A DNA stretch of 7,806 nt from Erysipelotrichaceae bacterium. GTDB taxonomy: Bacteria > Bacillota_I > Bacilli_A > Erysipelotrichales > Erysipelotrichaceae. The DNA lies in the NCBI GenBank assembly GCA_016302195.1, contig JAEDOA010000071.1:1-7806 (forward strand), written 5' to 3'. Shown here piece by piece: positions 1 through 6,469 of the stretch (its first letter is position 1; each line of letters begins with the position of its first letter). The notes under the pieces are model-generated. The model ran no database searches. It saw only the letters and a list, made by a program, of their open reading frames with translations, and was not told where the DNA came from. The position numbers were made by a program, and so were the translations under genes.

Positions 1-1490
1 TTTACGCCTCTAACCTCGTTTATTATTCTATTCATTACCTTATTTAAAACATCGTAAGGTATTTGGGCAGCCTCAGCTGTCATAAAATCAACTGTGTTTA
101 CAGCTCTTAATGCGATTGCATAATCGTAGGTTCTTTCATCACCCATAACTCCGACTGATCGCATATTAGTTAATGCAGCAAAGTATTGCCCGATAGTTTT
201 ATCTAAACCAGCCTTAGCAATCTCCTGGCGATAAATTGCATCAGCTTCCTGAACAATTTTGACCTTTTCTGCAGTTACCTCGCCAATAATTCTAATACCT
301 AAGCCTGGTCCTGGGAAAGGTTGACGATAAACCAAATAATCCGGAATGCCTAATTCTAGACCAACCTTTCTTACTTCATCCTTAAACAAATCACGTAAAG
401 GTTCAATGATTTCTTTAAAATCAACAACTGATGGTAAACCACCTACATTATGATGTGATTTAATAACGGCTGACTCGCCACCTAATCCGCTTTCTACAAC
501 ATCTGGATAGATTGTTCCCTGAACTAGAAAATCAACCTTTCCAATTTTTTTGGCCTCTTCTTCAAATACTCTTATGAATTCTTCACCAATAATCTTACGT
601 TTTCTCTCAGGTTCCGTTACCCCTTTAAGTTTGCTGTAGTATCTTTCTTGAGCATTAACTCTAATGAAATTCAACTGATATGGTCCTTTTGGTCCAAAGA
701 CATTTTCTACCTCGTCGCCTTCGTTTTTTCTTAATAGTCCATGATCAACAAAAACACAAGTCAACTGATTACCGACTGCTTTAGATAACAAAACAGCAGC
801 CACAGATGAATCTACTCCTCCTGATAGAGCTAGCAATACTTTACCATCACCGATTTTTTCTTTTAACTGTCTTGTTTTTTCCACAACAAAACTATCCATG
901 CGCCAATCACCACTACAGCCACAAATATTTCTTACAAAGTTGTATAACATTTGCTTACCATATTCTGTATGTAATACTTCCGCATGGAATTGCAGAGCGT
1001 ATAATTTCTTTGAATAATCAGCACAGGCAGCAACAGGGCAATTCTCTGTAGTAGCAATTATTTTAAAATCTTTTCCAGGTTGGCTAATATAATCAAAATG
1101 GCTCATCCATACTGTCGATTGTTGAGGTACACCAGCAAAAATATCTGAACTAGTATCCACCTTAACTGTGGTCTTACCGTATTCTCTAAAGGTGGCTCTT
1201 TCAACTTTTCCACCTAGTAAATGATTCATTAACTGAGCACCATAGCATAAACCTAATACTGGAATACCTAACTGAAATAATTCCTTGGAACAGGTTGGAG
1301 CATTTGGTAAATAGCAGCTATTAGGGCCACCAGTTATAATAATTCCCATTGGATTTAGCGCTTTGATTTTTTCAATATCAGTCTTATAGGAATATATTTC
1401 ACAATAAACATTGCATTCTCTTACTCTTCTAGCAATCAATTGATTATATTGACCGCCAAAATCAATCACAATAATAAGTTGATGTTTCAT
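1..1490 (-). CDS. guaA: GMP synthase (glutamine-hydrolysing), 3' end cut by window edge
   Basis: Cytosolic enzyme that aminates XMP to GMP using ATP and glutamine, the last step of guanine nucleotide synthesis. I translated it by hand from the ATG at 1490-1488; 496 complete codons lie in the window. An N-terminal class I glutamine amidotransferase domain (about 1-190) has the nucleophile C82 in GLCYGAQ and the H169/E171 pair in FHAEV. The ATP-pyrophosphatase P-loop SGGVDSS starts at residue 223, and the dimerisation domain carries RQPFPGPGLG at 389-398. The frame is still open at base 1, reading NEVRGV; from the family's usual C-terminus, roughly 16-20 residues are missing. The start lies 8 bases after the guaB stop and has no good Shine-Dalgarno sequence, so translation is probably coupled to guaB. 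The family normally has Pro where residue 170 is Ala. Identity is secure. Confidence 0.97.
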   Translation of the reverse strand, partial: MKHQLIIVIDFGGQYNQLIARRVRECNVYCEIYSYKTDIEKIKALNPMGIIITGGPNSCYLPNAPTCSKELFQLGIPVLGLCYGAQLMNHLLGGKVERATFREYGKTTVKVDTSSDIFAGVPQQSTVWMSHFDYISQPGKDFKIIATTENCPVAACADYSKKLYALQFHAEVLHTEYGKQMLYNFVRNICGCSGDWRMDSFVVEKTRQLKEKIGDGKVLLALSGGVDSSVAAVLLSKAVGNQLTCVFVDHGLLRKNEGDEVENVFGPKGPYQLNFIRVNAQERYYSKLKGVTEPERKRKIIGEEFIRVFEEEAKKIGKVDFLVQGTIYPDVVESGLGGESAVIKSHHNVGGLPSVVDFKEIIEPLRDLFKDEVRKVGLELGIPDYLVYRQPFPGPGLGIRIIGEVTAEKVKIVQEADAIYRQEIAKAGLDKTIGQYFAALTNMRSVGVMGDERTYDYAIALRAVNTVDFMTAEAAQIPYDVLNKVMNRIINEVRGV

Positions 1491-1498
1491 ATCTATCA

Positions 1499-3001
1499 CT
1501 ATTTAGAATTATCATTATTTTTTACAATGACATCATGTGCTCCACCTTCGACTATACTAGTAGCGCTTACCAATGTCAACTTAGCATTATTTTGTAATTC
1601 CTTAATTGAAATACAGCCACAATTACACATGGTTGATTTTATTTTTTTAACTGTTAATCTGACATTATCCTTAAGTGGTCCAGCATATGGCACATAAGAA
1701 TCAACACCTTCCTCAAATGAAAGCTTACTATCGCCGCCCATATCATATCTCTGCCAGTTTCTAGCTCTGTTAGAGCCTTCACCCCAATACTCTTTAACAT
1801 AATGTCCGTTAACAATTAGTTTATTGCTTGGTGATTCGTCGAATCTAGCAAAATATCTTCCCAGCATAACAAAGTCAGCTCCCATTGCTAATGCTAGGGT
1901 TATATGGTAATCATAAACGATTCCACCATCTGAACAGATTGGAACGTAAATGCCAGTTTCTTTATAATATTCATCTCTTGCTTGGGCAACATCGATTAGT
2001 GCAGAGGCTTGTCCTCTACCGATACCTTTAGTTTCTCTAGTAATACAGATAGAGCCTCCGCCGATTCCTACTTTTACAAAATCAGCTCCACTTTCGGCCA
2101 AAAATCTAAATCCTTCGCCATCGACAACATTTCCAGCACCTACTTTAACAGAGTCACCATATTGTTCTCTAATCCAAGCAATAGTCTTTTTCTGCCAGAT
2201 TGAATAGCCTTCAGATGAGTCAATGCATAAAACATCTGCTCCTGCTTCTACCAACTTTGGCACGCGTTGCATATAATCGCGACTATTAATACCAGCGCCA
2301 ACCATAAATCGTTTTTGTTCATCCAGCATTTCATATGGATTCTCTTTATGCATATCATAATCCTTACGGAATACAAAACAAACTAGATGCTGCTGTTTAT
2401 CAATAATTGGTAAACAATTTAATTTATTATCCCAAATAACATCATTTGCCTCACTTAATGAAATACCCTCATAAGCATAAACTAGTTTTTCAAAAGGAGT
2501 CATAAAACTGCTAACTTTTGCGTCTAAATCAGTTCTTCCAATGCGATAATCTCTACTTGTAACTACACCTAACAATTTCCCATTTGGCAAGCCGTTATCA
2601 GTAACCGCCATGGTTGAATGATGAGTTTTCTCTTTTAGCTTTAACACATCCTTTAAAGTGCTATCTGCTGTTAATGTTGAATCACTTACGACAAAACCAG
2701 CCTTATAAGCCTTAACTTTTCTAACCATTTCAGCTTGTGATTCAATACTTTGAGCTCCATAAATAAAAGATAAACCACCCTCTTTTGCTAATGCGATTGC
2801 CATCTTGTCATCTGAAACAGACTGCATTATTGCTGAAACAAGTGGAATGTTTAGCTTGATTGATGAATTATCTTTATCAGAGTATTTTGTAATATTAGTT
2901 GATACATCAACATTCTCAACTACACACCTTTCATCAGTATAACCTGGAATTAATAAGTATTCACTAAAAGTATGTGAAATATCATTTAAGTACTGTGCCA
3001 T
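1499..3001 (-). CDS. guaB: IMP dehydrogenase, Tritrichomonas-like type
   Basis: Cytosolic NAD-dependent oxidation of IMP to XMP, the committed step to guanine nucleotides. The protein has 500 residues, normal for the family. A TIM barrel (about 10-100 and 225-480) is interrupted by a CBS pair (about 103-160 and 164-216). The catalytic loop GGGSICITR places the nucleophile at C319 and the conserved Thr at T321. IMP/NAD contacts include D261 (CIDSSEG) and R382 (GRYF). The mobile flap NWQRYDMGG gives R418/Y419, with E431 after it. The loop is GIGGGSICITR, not the commoner GPGSICTTR, and the flap and C-terminus (STMCNCG, VEGGAHDVIV) resemble the Tritrichomonas foetus enzyme as I remember it. The start is supported by AGGAGGG ending 4 bases before the ATG. 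It is the first gene of a guaB-guaA operon; the short predicted leader leaves no room for a purine riboswitch. Confidence 0.97.
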   Translation of the reverse strand: MAQYLNDISHTFSEYLLIPGYTDERCVVENVDVSTNITKYSDKDNSSIKLNIPLVSAIMQSVSDDKMAIALAKEGGLSFIYGAQSIESQAEMVRKVKAYKAGFVVSDSTLTADSTLKDVLKLKEKTHHSTMAVTDNGLPNGKLLGVVTSRDYRIGRTDLDAKVSSFMTPFEKLVYAYEGISLSEANDVIWDNKLNCLPIIDKQQHLVCFVFRKDYDMHKENPYEMLDEQKRFMVGAGINSRDYMQRVPKLVEAGADVLCIDSSEGYSIWQKKTIAWIREQYGDSVKVGAGNVVDGEGFRFLAESGADFVKVGIGGGSICITRETKGIGRGQASALIDVAQARDEYYKETGIYVPICSDGGIVYDYHITLALAMGADFVMLGRYFARFDESPSNKLIVNGHYVKEYWGEGSNRARNWQRYDMGGDSKLSFEEGVDSYVPYAGPLKDNVRLTVKKIKSTMCNCGCISIKELQNNAKLTLVSATSIVEGGAHDVIVKNNDNSK

Positions 3002-3027
3002 TGTTCCCTCCTAGATATAATGGTTAT

Positions 3028-3057
3028 ATTATACACTTTTAAAATAAAAAATACCTA
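3028..3057 (-). promoter_or_regulatory. Probable guaB-guaA promoter
   Basis: Reading the minus strand, a perfect TATAAT lies at 3033-3028, directly preceded by GTG. The best -35 is poor (TAGGTA at 3057-3052, 18-base spacer), so the call rests on the -10. Predicted transcription start is near 3021, giving a leader of about 20 bases that carries the AGGAGGG ribosome site at 3012-3006. Confidence 0.5.
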
Positions 3058-3073
3058 TATAAATAGATATTTT
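3048..3073 (-). terminator. Weak AT-rich hairpin after the 146-residue membrane protein gene
   Basis: On the minus strand, AAAATATCTAT (3073-3063) can pair with ATAGGTATTTT (3058-3048) across a four-base loop. That gives 11 pairs, one of them G-U and one G-C, followed by TTATTTT. The hairpin starts inside the TAA stop of the upstream gene. It is placed like an intrinsic terminator, but the stem is almost all A-U and may terminate poorly. It overlaps the -35 region of the guaB promoter. Confidence 0.35.
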
Positions 3074-3512
3074 AGTTTTTCTTTTCGACTTCTTTTTTTG
3101 GTAAAACTTTTCTCAAGTAGCTGACCACTTCACTACCTGAGCTTTTTAGCACAACCTGTTCACCATCATTTAATAAAAAGATAATATAAGGTGAAAAAAG
3201 CTTATTAACATAACACCATTTTTTTACTTCTGAATGATAATAGATATCACATTTCTGCTTGTCATCTTTATCATATATGACAAAAAAACTATTATGACCT
3301 GTAAAAATCAAATCTCTCTTTTTTAAGGTTATAATCAGAGCGTAAAACATAGGAGGTAAAGATAAAATCTTATTCTCAAAAAAGAAATATAAAAACAATG
3401 TCAATATCCATAATAGAATGACTATTACTACTGGCTTATTACTTACAATTGCAATTGGTTTCGAATTAGGCAAATTTGTTGTTTTAACTGAATGTGACTT
3501 TTTCTCTTCCAT
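3072..3512 (-). CDS. Small membrane protein of unknown function
   Basis: I do not recognise this 146-residue protein. A polar, lysine-rich N-terminus (1-26) is followed by a strongly hydrophobic span at about 28-45 (PVVIVILLWILTLFLYFFF) and a second, shorter hydrophobic stretch at about 49-63, so one or two membrane passes are likely. Residues 64-140 are soluble with alternating hydrophobic positions (LIFTGHNSFFVIYD, YIIFLLNDGEQVVLKS) and end in a helix (SEVVSYLRKVL). This strand-rich, then helical layout resembles small PH-like domains behind membrane anchors, but that is only a shape comparison. The tail is basic (PKKEVEKK). The start has only a weak purine stretch (AGAGAA) upstream, and the next in-frame Met is residue 55, past the first span, so the given start is favoured. 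It lies 85 bases after the 209-residue gene. Confidence 0.75.
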   Translation of the reverse strand: MEEKKSHSVKTTNLPNSKPIAIVSNKPVVIVILLWILTLFLYFFFENKILSLPPMFYALIITLKKRDLIFTGHNSFFVIYDKDDKQKCDIYYHSEVKKWCYVNKLFSPYIIFLLNDGEQVVLKSSGSEVVSYLRKVLPKKEVEKKN

Positions 3513-3532
3513 ACTTTAAATTCTCTAGTAAT

Positions 3533-3561
3533 ATTTTAACAATTTAAAATTTTTCTAACAA
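3533..3561 (-). promoter_or_regulatory. Possible promoter for the 146-residue membrane protein gene
   Basis: On the minus strand TTGTTA (3561-3556, four of six to the -35 consensus) is followed after exactly 17 bases by TAAAAT (3538-3533, five of six to the -10). It would start transcription about 15 bases before the ATG, a very short leader. The region is extremely A/T-rich, where such matches arise by chance; the gene could equally be read through from xth. Confidence 0.3.
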
Positions 3562-3566
3562 CTGAA

Positions 3567-3584
3567 TAACATAATTAACATAAT
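3567..3584 (+). repeat. Tandem 9-base repeat, two copies
   Basis: TAACATAAT occurs twice head to tail between the 209- and 146-residue genes, just upstream of the possible promoter at 3533-3561. Two copies of an AT-only-plus-C word in an AT-rich gap could be chance; a direct-repeat protein binding site is the alternative. Confidence 0.4.
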
Positions 3585-3597
3585 TTCACAAAATCAT

Positions 3598-4227
3598 TTA
3601 ATAATATTCTTCCAGATAAATATTACTTGTGTTTTTATCAAACATTAGATAGTAATTGATTTCTCCAACATCATCATATGCTGTTAAGCCATAGTTGTTA
3701 TTCAAATCTAAGCGTAACAAATACTGCTTGGTTTTATTACAATTTTCAAAGAAGTATCTTGCCTCTTTTTTGTAGATAGGCTGACCATTATCATCAATGC
3801 TTTCCAAATATAATCTATATAATACTATTTTTGCCAAATCCTTATTAACTGTTATCTTTATCGTTTCTTTAGAAAAGCTGTCAATGATGATAGGCTTGTT
3901 ATTTTCCTCATTGCTTAACTCTACAGTTACTACTGTATTGCACACTTTATTTACTAACAAATCAATATCGTGATCTGGCATAACAAAACTGATTGAAAAA
4001 CAGCCGCCCTCATCCTTTAGCTGATAAACTAATCTTTCATCACTAAAGATAACCTGACTTGCTTTTGTTTCTTTTTCAACCTTGATATTGACATACTGAC
4101 CGGGCTGGTAATAATCTGTTTTATCGCCATAATTAACGCCAAAGGTTTGACATTTTTTATTTGGAAAAACAAAATAAATGATTATTATCTGCAAAACTAT
4201 AACAATTACTAATAAAGCAATTTCCAT
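3598..4227 (-). CDS. Membrane-anchored protein of unknown function, possible extracytoplasmic beta domain
   Basis: A 209-residue protein I cannot name. Residues 3-21 are a single, very hydrophobic span (IALLVIVIVLQIIIIYFVF) with little charge before it and KK after it, so it is either an uncleaved signal anchor or a cytoplasm-facing anchor. There is no lipobox; C26 follows the basic KK and lacks a proper L-x-x-C context. The rest is beta-rich and soluble: residues 38-92 run from YYQPGQYVNIKV to FVMPDHDIDLLV. This spacing, with an x-MP-D-H-D-I/V ending, recalls the bacterial surface repeats related to the InlB B-repeat, but only one degenerate copy is visible. Residues 96-205 form a second unassigned beta-rich part. 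The start is 3 bases after the xth stop with no Shine-Dalgarno, which suggests translational coupling to xth. Whether the functions are linked is unknown. Confidence 0.8.
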   Translation of the reverse strand: MEIALLVIVIVLQIIIIYFVFPNKKCQTFGVNYGDKTDYYQPGQYVNIKVEKETKASQVIFSDERLVYQLKDEGGCFSISFVMPDHDIDLLVNKVCNTVVTVELSNEENNKPIIIDSFSKETIKITVNKDLAKIVLYRLYLESIDDNGQPIYKKEARYFFENCNKTKQYLLRLDLNNNYGLTAYDDVGEINYYLMFDKNTSNIYLEEYY

Positions 4228-4230
4228 ATT

Positions 4231-4986
4231 CTATAAATCTATATCCAACTCTACAGGGCAATGATCTGAACCATAAATCTGGTTATGGATTTTAGCCTCT
4301 ATAATCTTATCCTTTAAATCTTCACTAACAACAAAATAATCAATTCGCCAACCAATATTCTTTTCACGTGCTCTACTGCGGTATGACCACCAAGAATATT
4401 CTACCTTATCTGGATATAAGAAACGATAGGTATCGATATAACCATTGCTTAATAGATTAGTGAATGCTTCTCTTTCCTGATCAGAGAATCCAGCGTTAAA
4501 GTGATTAATATCAGGATTCTTTAAATCTATTTCATTATGAGCTACATTTAAATCTCCACAATATATTACTGCTTTTTTCTGTTTCAAGCTATTTAAATGT
4601 CTTACCATCGCTTGTTCCCATTGTAAACGATAATCGATTCTCAACAGTTGATCCTTACTATTAGGAACATAAGCAGTAACAAGATAGAAATTCTCAAATT
4701 CTAGGGTAATAATTCTACCTTCTTTTGGATGGTCTGTCATATCATCAAAATCATAACTGACAGAAAGCGGTTTTTTTCTAGAAAAGATGGCAGTTGAAGA
4801 ATAACCTTTTCTCTCTGCTGAATTAAAAAACTGATAATAACCATCAAATGATAAATCAACCTGATCTTGCTGACACTTTGTCTCCTGTAAGCAGAAAAAA
4901 TCAGCATCTAATTGCTTAAAAATATCTTCAAACCCCTTTGACAATACTGCCCTTAACCCATTAACATTCCATGATATAAATTTCAT
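4231..4986 (-). CDS. xth: Exodeoxyribonuclease III / AP endonuclease (ExoA type)
   Basis: Cytosolic base-excision-repair enzyme that cuts DNA 5' of abasic sites and trims 3' blocking groups; Mg-dependent, of the exonuclease-endonuclease-phosphatase fold. From the chosen start the protein has 251 residues, matching Bacillus ExoA-sized members. Visible active-site elements are N7 (SWNVNG), E35 (LQETK), Y106 (TAYVPN), D145 and N147 (GDLNVAH), the substrate loop around 197-216 (YSWWSYRSR, GWRIDYF), and D241/H242 (GSDHCPV). All catalytic residues are present. The frame is open 18 bases further upstream, to an ATG at 5004, but the family begins MKFISWN and AGGAG at 4999-4995 sits 8 bases from the ATG at 4986 and inside the longer version, so 4986 is preferred. 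It is first in a run with two unknown membrane-associated genes and is divergent from the transporter gene. Confidence 0.96.
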   Translation of the reverse strand: MKFISWNVNGLRAVLSKGFEDIFKQLDADFFCLQETKCQQDQVDLSFDGYYQFFNSAERKGYSSTAIFSRKKPLSVSYDFDDMTDHPKEGRIITLEFENFYLVTAYVPNSKDQLLRIDYRLQWEQAMVRHLNSLKQKKAVIYCGDLNVAHNEIDLKNPDINHFNAGFSDQEREAFTNLLSNGYIDTYRFLYPDKVEYSWWSYRSRAREKNIGWRIDYFVVSEDLKDKIIEAKIHNQIYGSDHCPVELDIDL

Positions 4987-4994
4987 AATCATCA

Positions 4995-4999
4995 CTCCT
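4995..4999 (-). promoter_or_regulatory. Ribosome binding site that sets the xth start
   Basis: AGGAG on the minus strand lies 8 bases before the ATG at 4986. It is only 2 bases from the in-frame ATG at 4992 and lies downstream of the one at 5004, so both earlier starts are disfavoured. Confidence 0.8.
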
Positions 5000-5004
5000 A
5001 CCAT

Positions 5005-5111
5005 ATTTTACTACGATTTTACATTCAAAAGGGAATATTTCTTATTTTTTCATGAAAAAGCAGCACTAAAAATGTTATCATTTACCTATACATACTAAAG
5101 AAAGGAATTAT
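5005..5111. promoter_or_regulatory. Divergent promoter region between xth and the transporter gene
   Basis: This gap serves outward transcription in both directions. For the plus-strand transporter, an extended -10, TGTTATCAT (5073-5081, hexamer TATCAT at 5076-5081), follows ATGAAA (5052-5057) by 18 bases; AAAGGA at 5101-5106 is its ribosome site, ending 5 bases before the ATG. For xth, a minus-strand TAAAAT at 5021-5016 directly preceded by TG is the best -10, with no convincing -35. The predicted leaders are each only about 25 bases, so there is no space for a riboswitch. Confidence 0.45.
5046..5059. repeat. Perfect 14-base palindrome, candidate operator
   Basis: TTTTTCATGAAAAA reads the same on both strands and lies in the divergent gap, overlapping the candidate -35 (5052-5057) of the transporter promoter. 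A dimeric repressor bound here could block that promoter. Its T/A-rich arms are partly explained by base composition, so the operator role is an inference. Confidence 0.4.
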
Positions 5112-6410
5112 ATGAAGGGTTTATTGAAAAAATTAAATGAAACTAAAATTTTTAAAGGCCTAAATGAAAATGAATTTGCTTGGGTTCTTTATGATGTTGG
5201 TAATTCAGCATTTACCATGTTATCAGTTTCATTAATACCTATTTGGTTTAAATCATTAGCTATCGGTAGTAATCCTGGACAGATTAGTTCTGATGCAGCA
5301 ACCGGTATGTGGGCTTTGGGGACATCAATCGTTACAATTATAGTAGCTCTTATCGGACCAGTTTGTGGAGCGTTAGCTGATCAAAAAGATAGAAAGAAGC
5401 TTTTCTTTTCTACTGCCGTATTTATTGGTATATCAGGCTGTATAATAAATGGTTTTGCGACAAGTTGGGTATTATTCTTAGTTATCTTTATTGTTGTTAA
5501 GATTGCTTATAGTGCTTCTTTAACATTCTACGATTCAATGTTAAATGATGTTACAACCGAAGAAAGAATGGATGAAGTATCATCTTATGGTTATGCTTGG
5601 GGTTATATCGGCTCTTGTATTCCATTTACAGTAGCATTAATATCATACGTTTGTGGACCAGATATGCTAAATTTGATACCAGCATCAATTGCGAAATTCA
5701 TTGCGTTTACAGTTACAGCACTGTGGTGGTTGATTGTAACATTACCACTTATAAAAACTTACAAGCAGAGAAACTATGTCGAAACAAAACGCAATTCCAT
5801 AGCATCGGTATTTAAGCAAATCTTTTCTACAGTCAAAAAGATTTTCGTATCAAATAAAAAAGTATTATTATTCCTAATTGCTTTCTTCCTCTATATTGAT
5901 GGAGTAGGAACAATTATTGATAACTGCATCAATATTGGTACAGATTTAGGACTAAACACTGTTGGACAGGTTGTATTTTTACTATTAACTCAAGTAGTTG
6001 CTTGTATTGGCTCATTGGTTTTTGCCAAATTATCAAAAAAATATGATACAGTTACGCTAATCCTTGCCTGCATTGTTGGTTATTTCTGTGTATGTCTTTA
6101 CGCCTTGACATTAAAGCAGTTATGGCAATTTGGTGTTATGGCCTTTGGGGTTGGATGCTTCCAAGGTTCAATCCAGTCTTTATCAAGAAGTTATTATTCT
6201 AAGATTATTCCTGCCGAAAATTCTGGAGAGTACTTTGGTATATATGATATTTTCTCAAAAGGCGCTTCATTTTTAGGCTCAGCTGTTATTGCTGGAGTTA
6301 AATTTGCTGGCGGTACAATCAATTTAGCTGTAGGCTTATTGACAGTCTTCTTTGCTTTAGGATTTATTTTCTTAAAGCTTGCTGATAAGCAGCCAAAAAC
6401 TATCAATTAG
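5112..6410 (+). CDS. MFS transporter, UMF1 (Atg22-like) family
   Basis: Integral inner-membrane transporter of 432 residues with about 12 hydrophobic spans; the substrate is unknown. The UMF1 group is related to fungal Atg22 amino-acid effluxers, but that does not fix a bacterial substrate. The N-terminus EFAWVLYDVGNSAFTMLS (21-38) is the characteristic opening. An MFS motif A-like loop, GALADQKDRKK, lies at 86-96. Other family landmarks are FYDSMLND at 139-146, SSYGYAWGYIGS at 157-168, QGSIQSLSRS at 351-360 with IIP shortly after, and EYFGIYDIFSKGASFLG at 373-389. A long polar central loop (about 215-250) joins the two six-helix halves. Length and both halves are normal, so it appears intact. 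The start has AAAGGA 5 bases upstream. It is a single-gene unit, divergent from xth and closed by the hairpin at 6432-6468. Confidence 0.93.
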   Translation: MKGLLKKLNETKIFKGLNENEFAWVLYDVGNSAFTMLSVSLIPIWFKSLAIGSNPGQISSDAATGMWALGTSIVTIIVALIGPVCGALADQKDRKKLFFSTAVFIGISGCIINGFATSWVLFLVIFIVVKIAYSASLTFYDSMLNDVTTEERMDEVSSYGYAWGYIGSCIPFTVALISYVCGPDMLNLIPASIAKFIAFTVTALWWLIVTLPLIKTYKQRNYVETKRNSIASVFKQIFSTVKKIFVSNKKVLLFLIAFFLYIDGVGTIIDNCINIGTDLGLNTVGQVVFLLLTQVVACIGSLVFAKLSKKYDTVTLILACIVGYFCVCLYALTLKQLWQFGVMAFGVGCFQGSIQSLSRSYYSKIIPAENSGEYFGIYDIFSKGASFLGSAVIAGVKFAGGTINLAVGLLTVFFALGFIFLKLADKQPKTIN

Positions 6411-6431
6411 TAAGATAATATTTAGTACATT

Positions 6432-6468
6432 AAAAGACTTGGGAATTTTAACTCTCAAGTCTTTTTTT
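6432..6468. terminator. Bidirectional intrinsic terminator between convergent genes
   Basis: AAAAGACTTGGGA (6432-6444) pairs with TCTCAAGTCTTTT (6453-6465) across an 8-base loop, with one G-U pair when read on the plus strand. Seven T residues at 6462-6468 follow on that strand. On the minus strand the same stem (one A-C mismatch) ends in TCTTTTAA, so it can also stop the glycosyltransferase transcript. It lies 21 bases after the transporter stop and directly abuts the other gene's stop. Confidence 0.9.
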
Positions 6469-6469
6469 A

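Noticed and set aside
806..1051. Plus-strand open frame of 81 codons
   Set aside because: It lies wholly inside guaA on the other strand, has low-complexity hydrophobic and His/Gln-rich content, and no ribosome site; a shadow frame.
1440..1697. Plus-strand open frame of 85 codons
   Set aside because: It runs across the guaB-guaA junction antisense to both well-supported genes, with no recognisable protein features.
2009..2203. Plus-strand Ser-rich open frame
   Set aside because: Antisense to the conserved catalytic part of guaB; composition is a by-product of that sequence.
3002..3071. Purine riboswitch ahead of guaB
   Set aside because: The predicted leader is only about 20 bases and the gap is 70 bases of A/T-rich DNA without the paired helices of a purine aptamer.
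3513..3597. Small gene or RNA in the gap between the two unknown genes
   Set aside because: No open frame with a ribosome site and no stable GC-containing hairpin; only a short tandem repeat and a possible promoter.
4987..5004. N-terminal extension of xth to the ATG at 5004
   Set aside because: The ribosome site AGGAG lies inside this stretch and family members begin MKFISWN, so the extra six residues are probably not translated.
5597..5815. Plus-strand open frame in another frame of the transporter gene
   Set aside because: Fully contained within the clear transporter coding region and unlike any family.
6194..6406. Minus-strand open frame opposite the transporter end
   Set aside because: Antisense to conserved UMF1 motifs, no ribosome site, and composed of mirrored codons.
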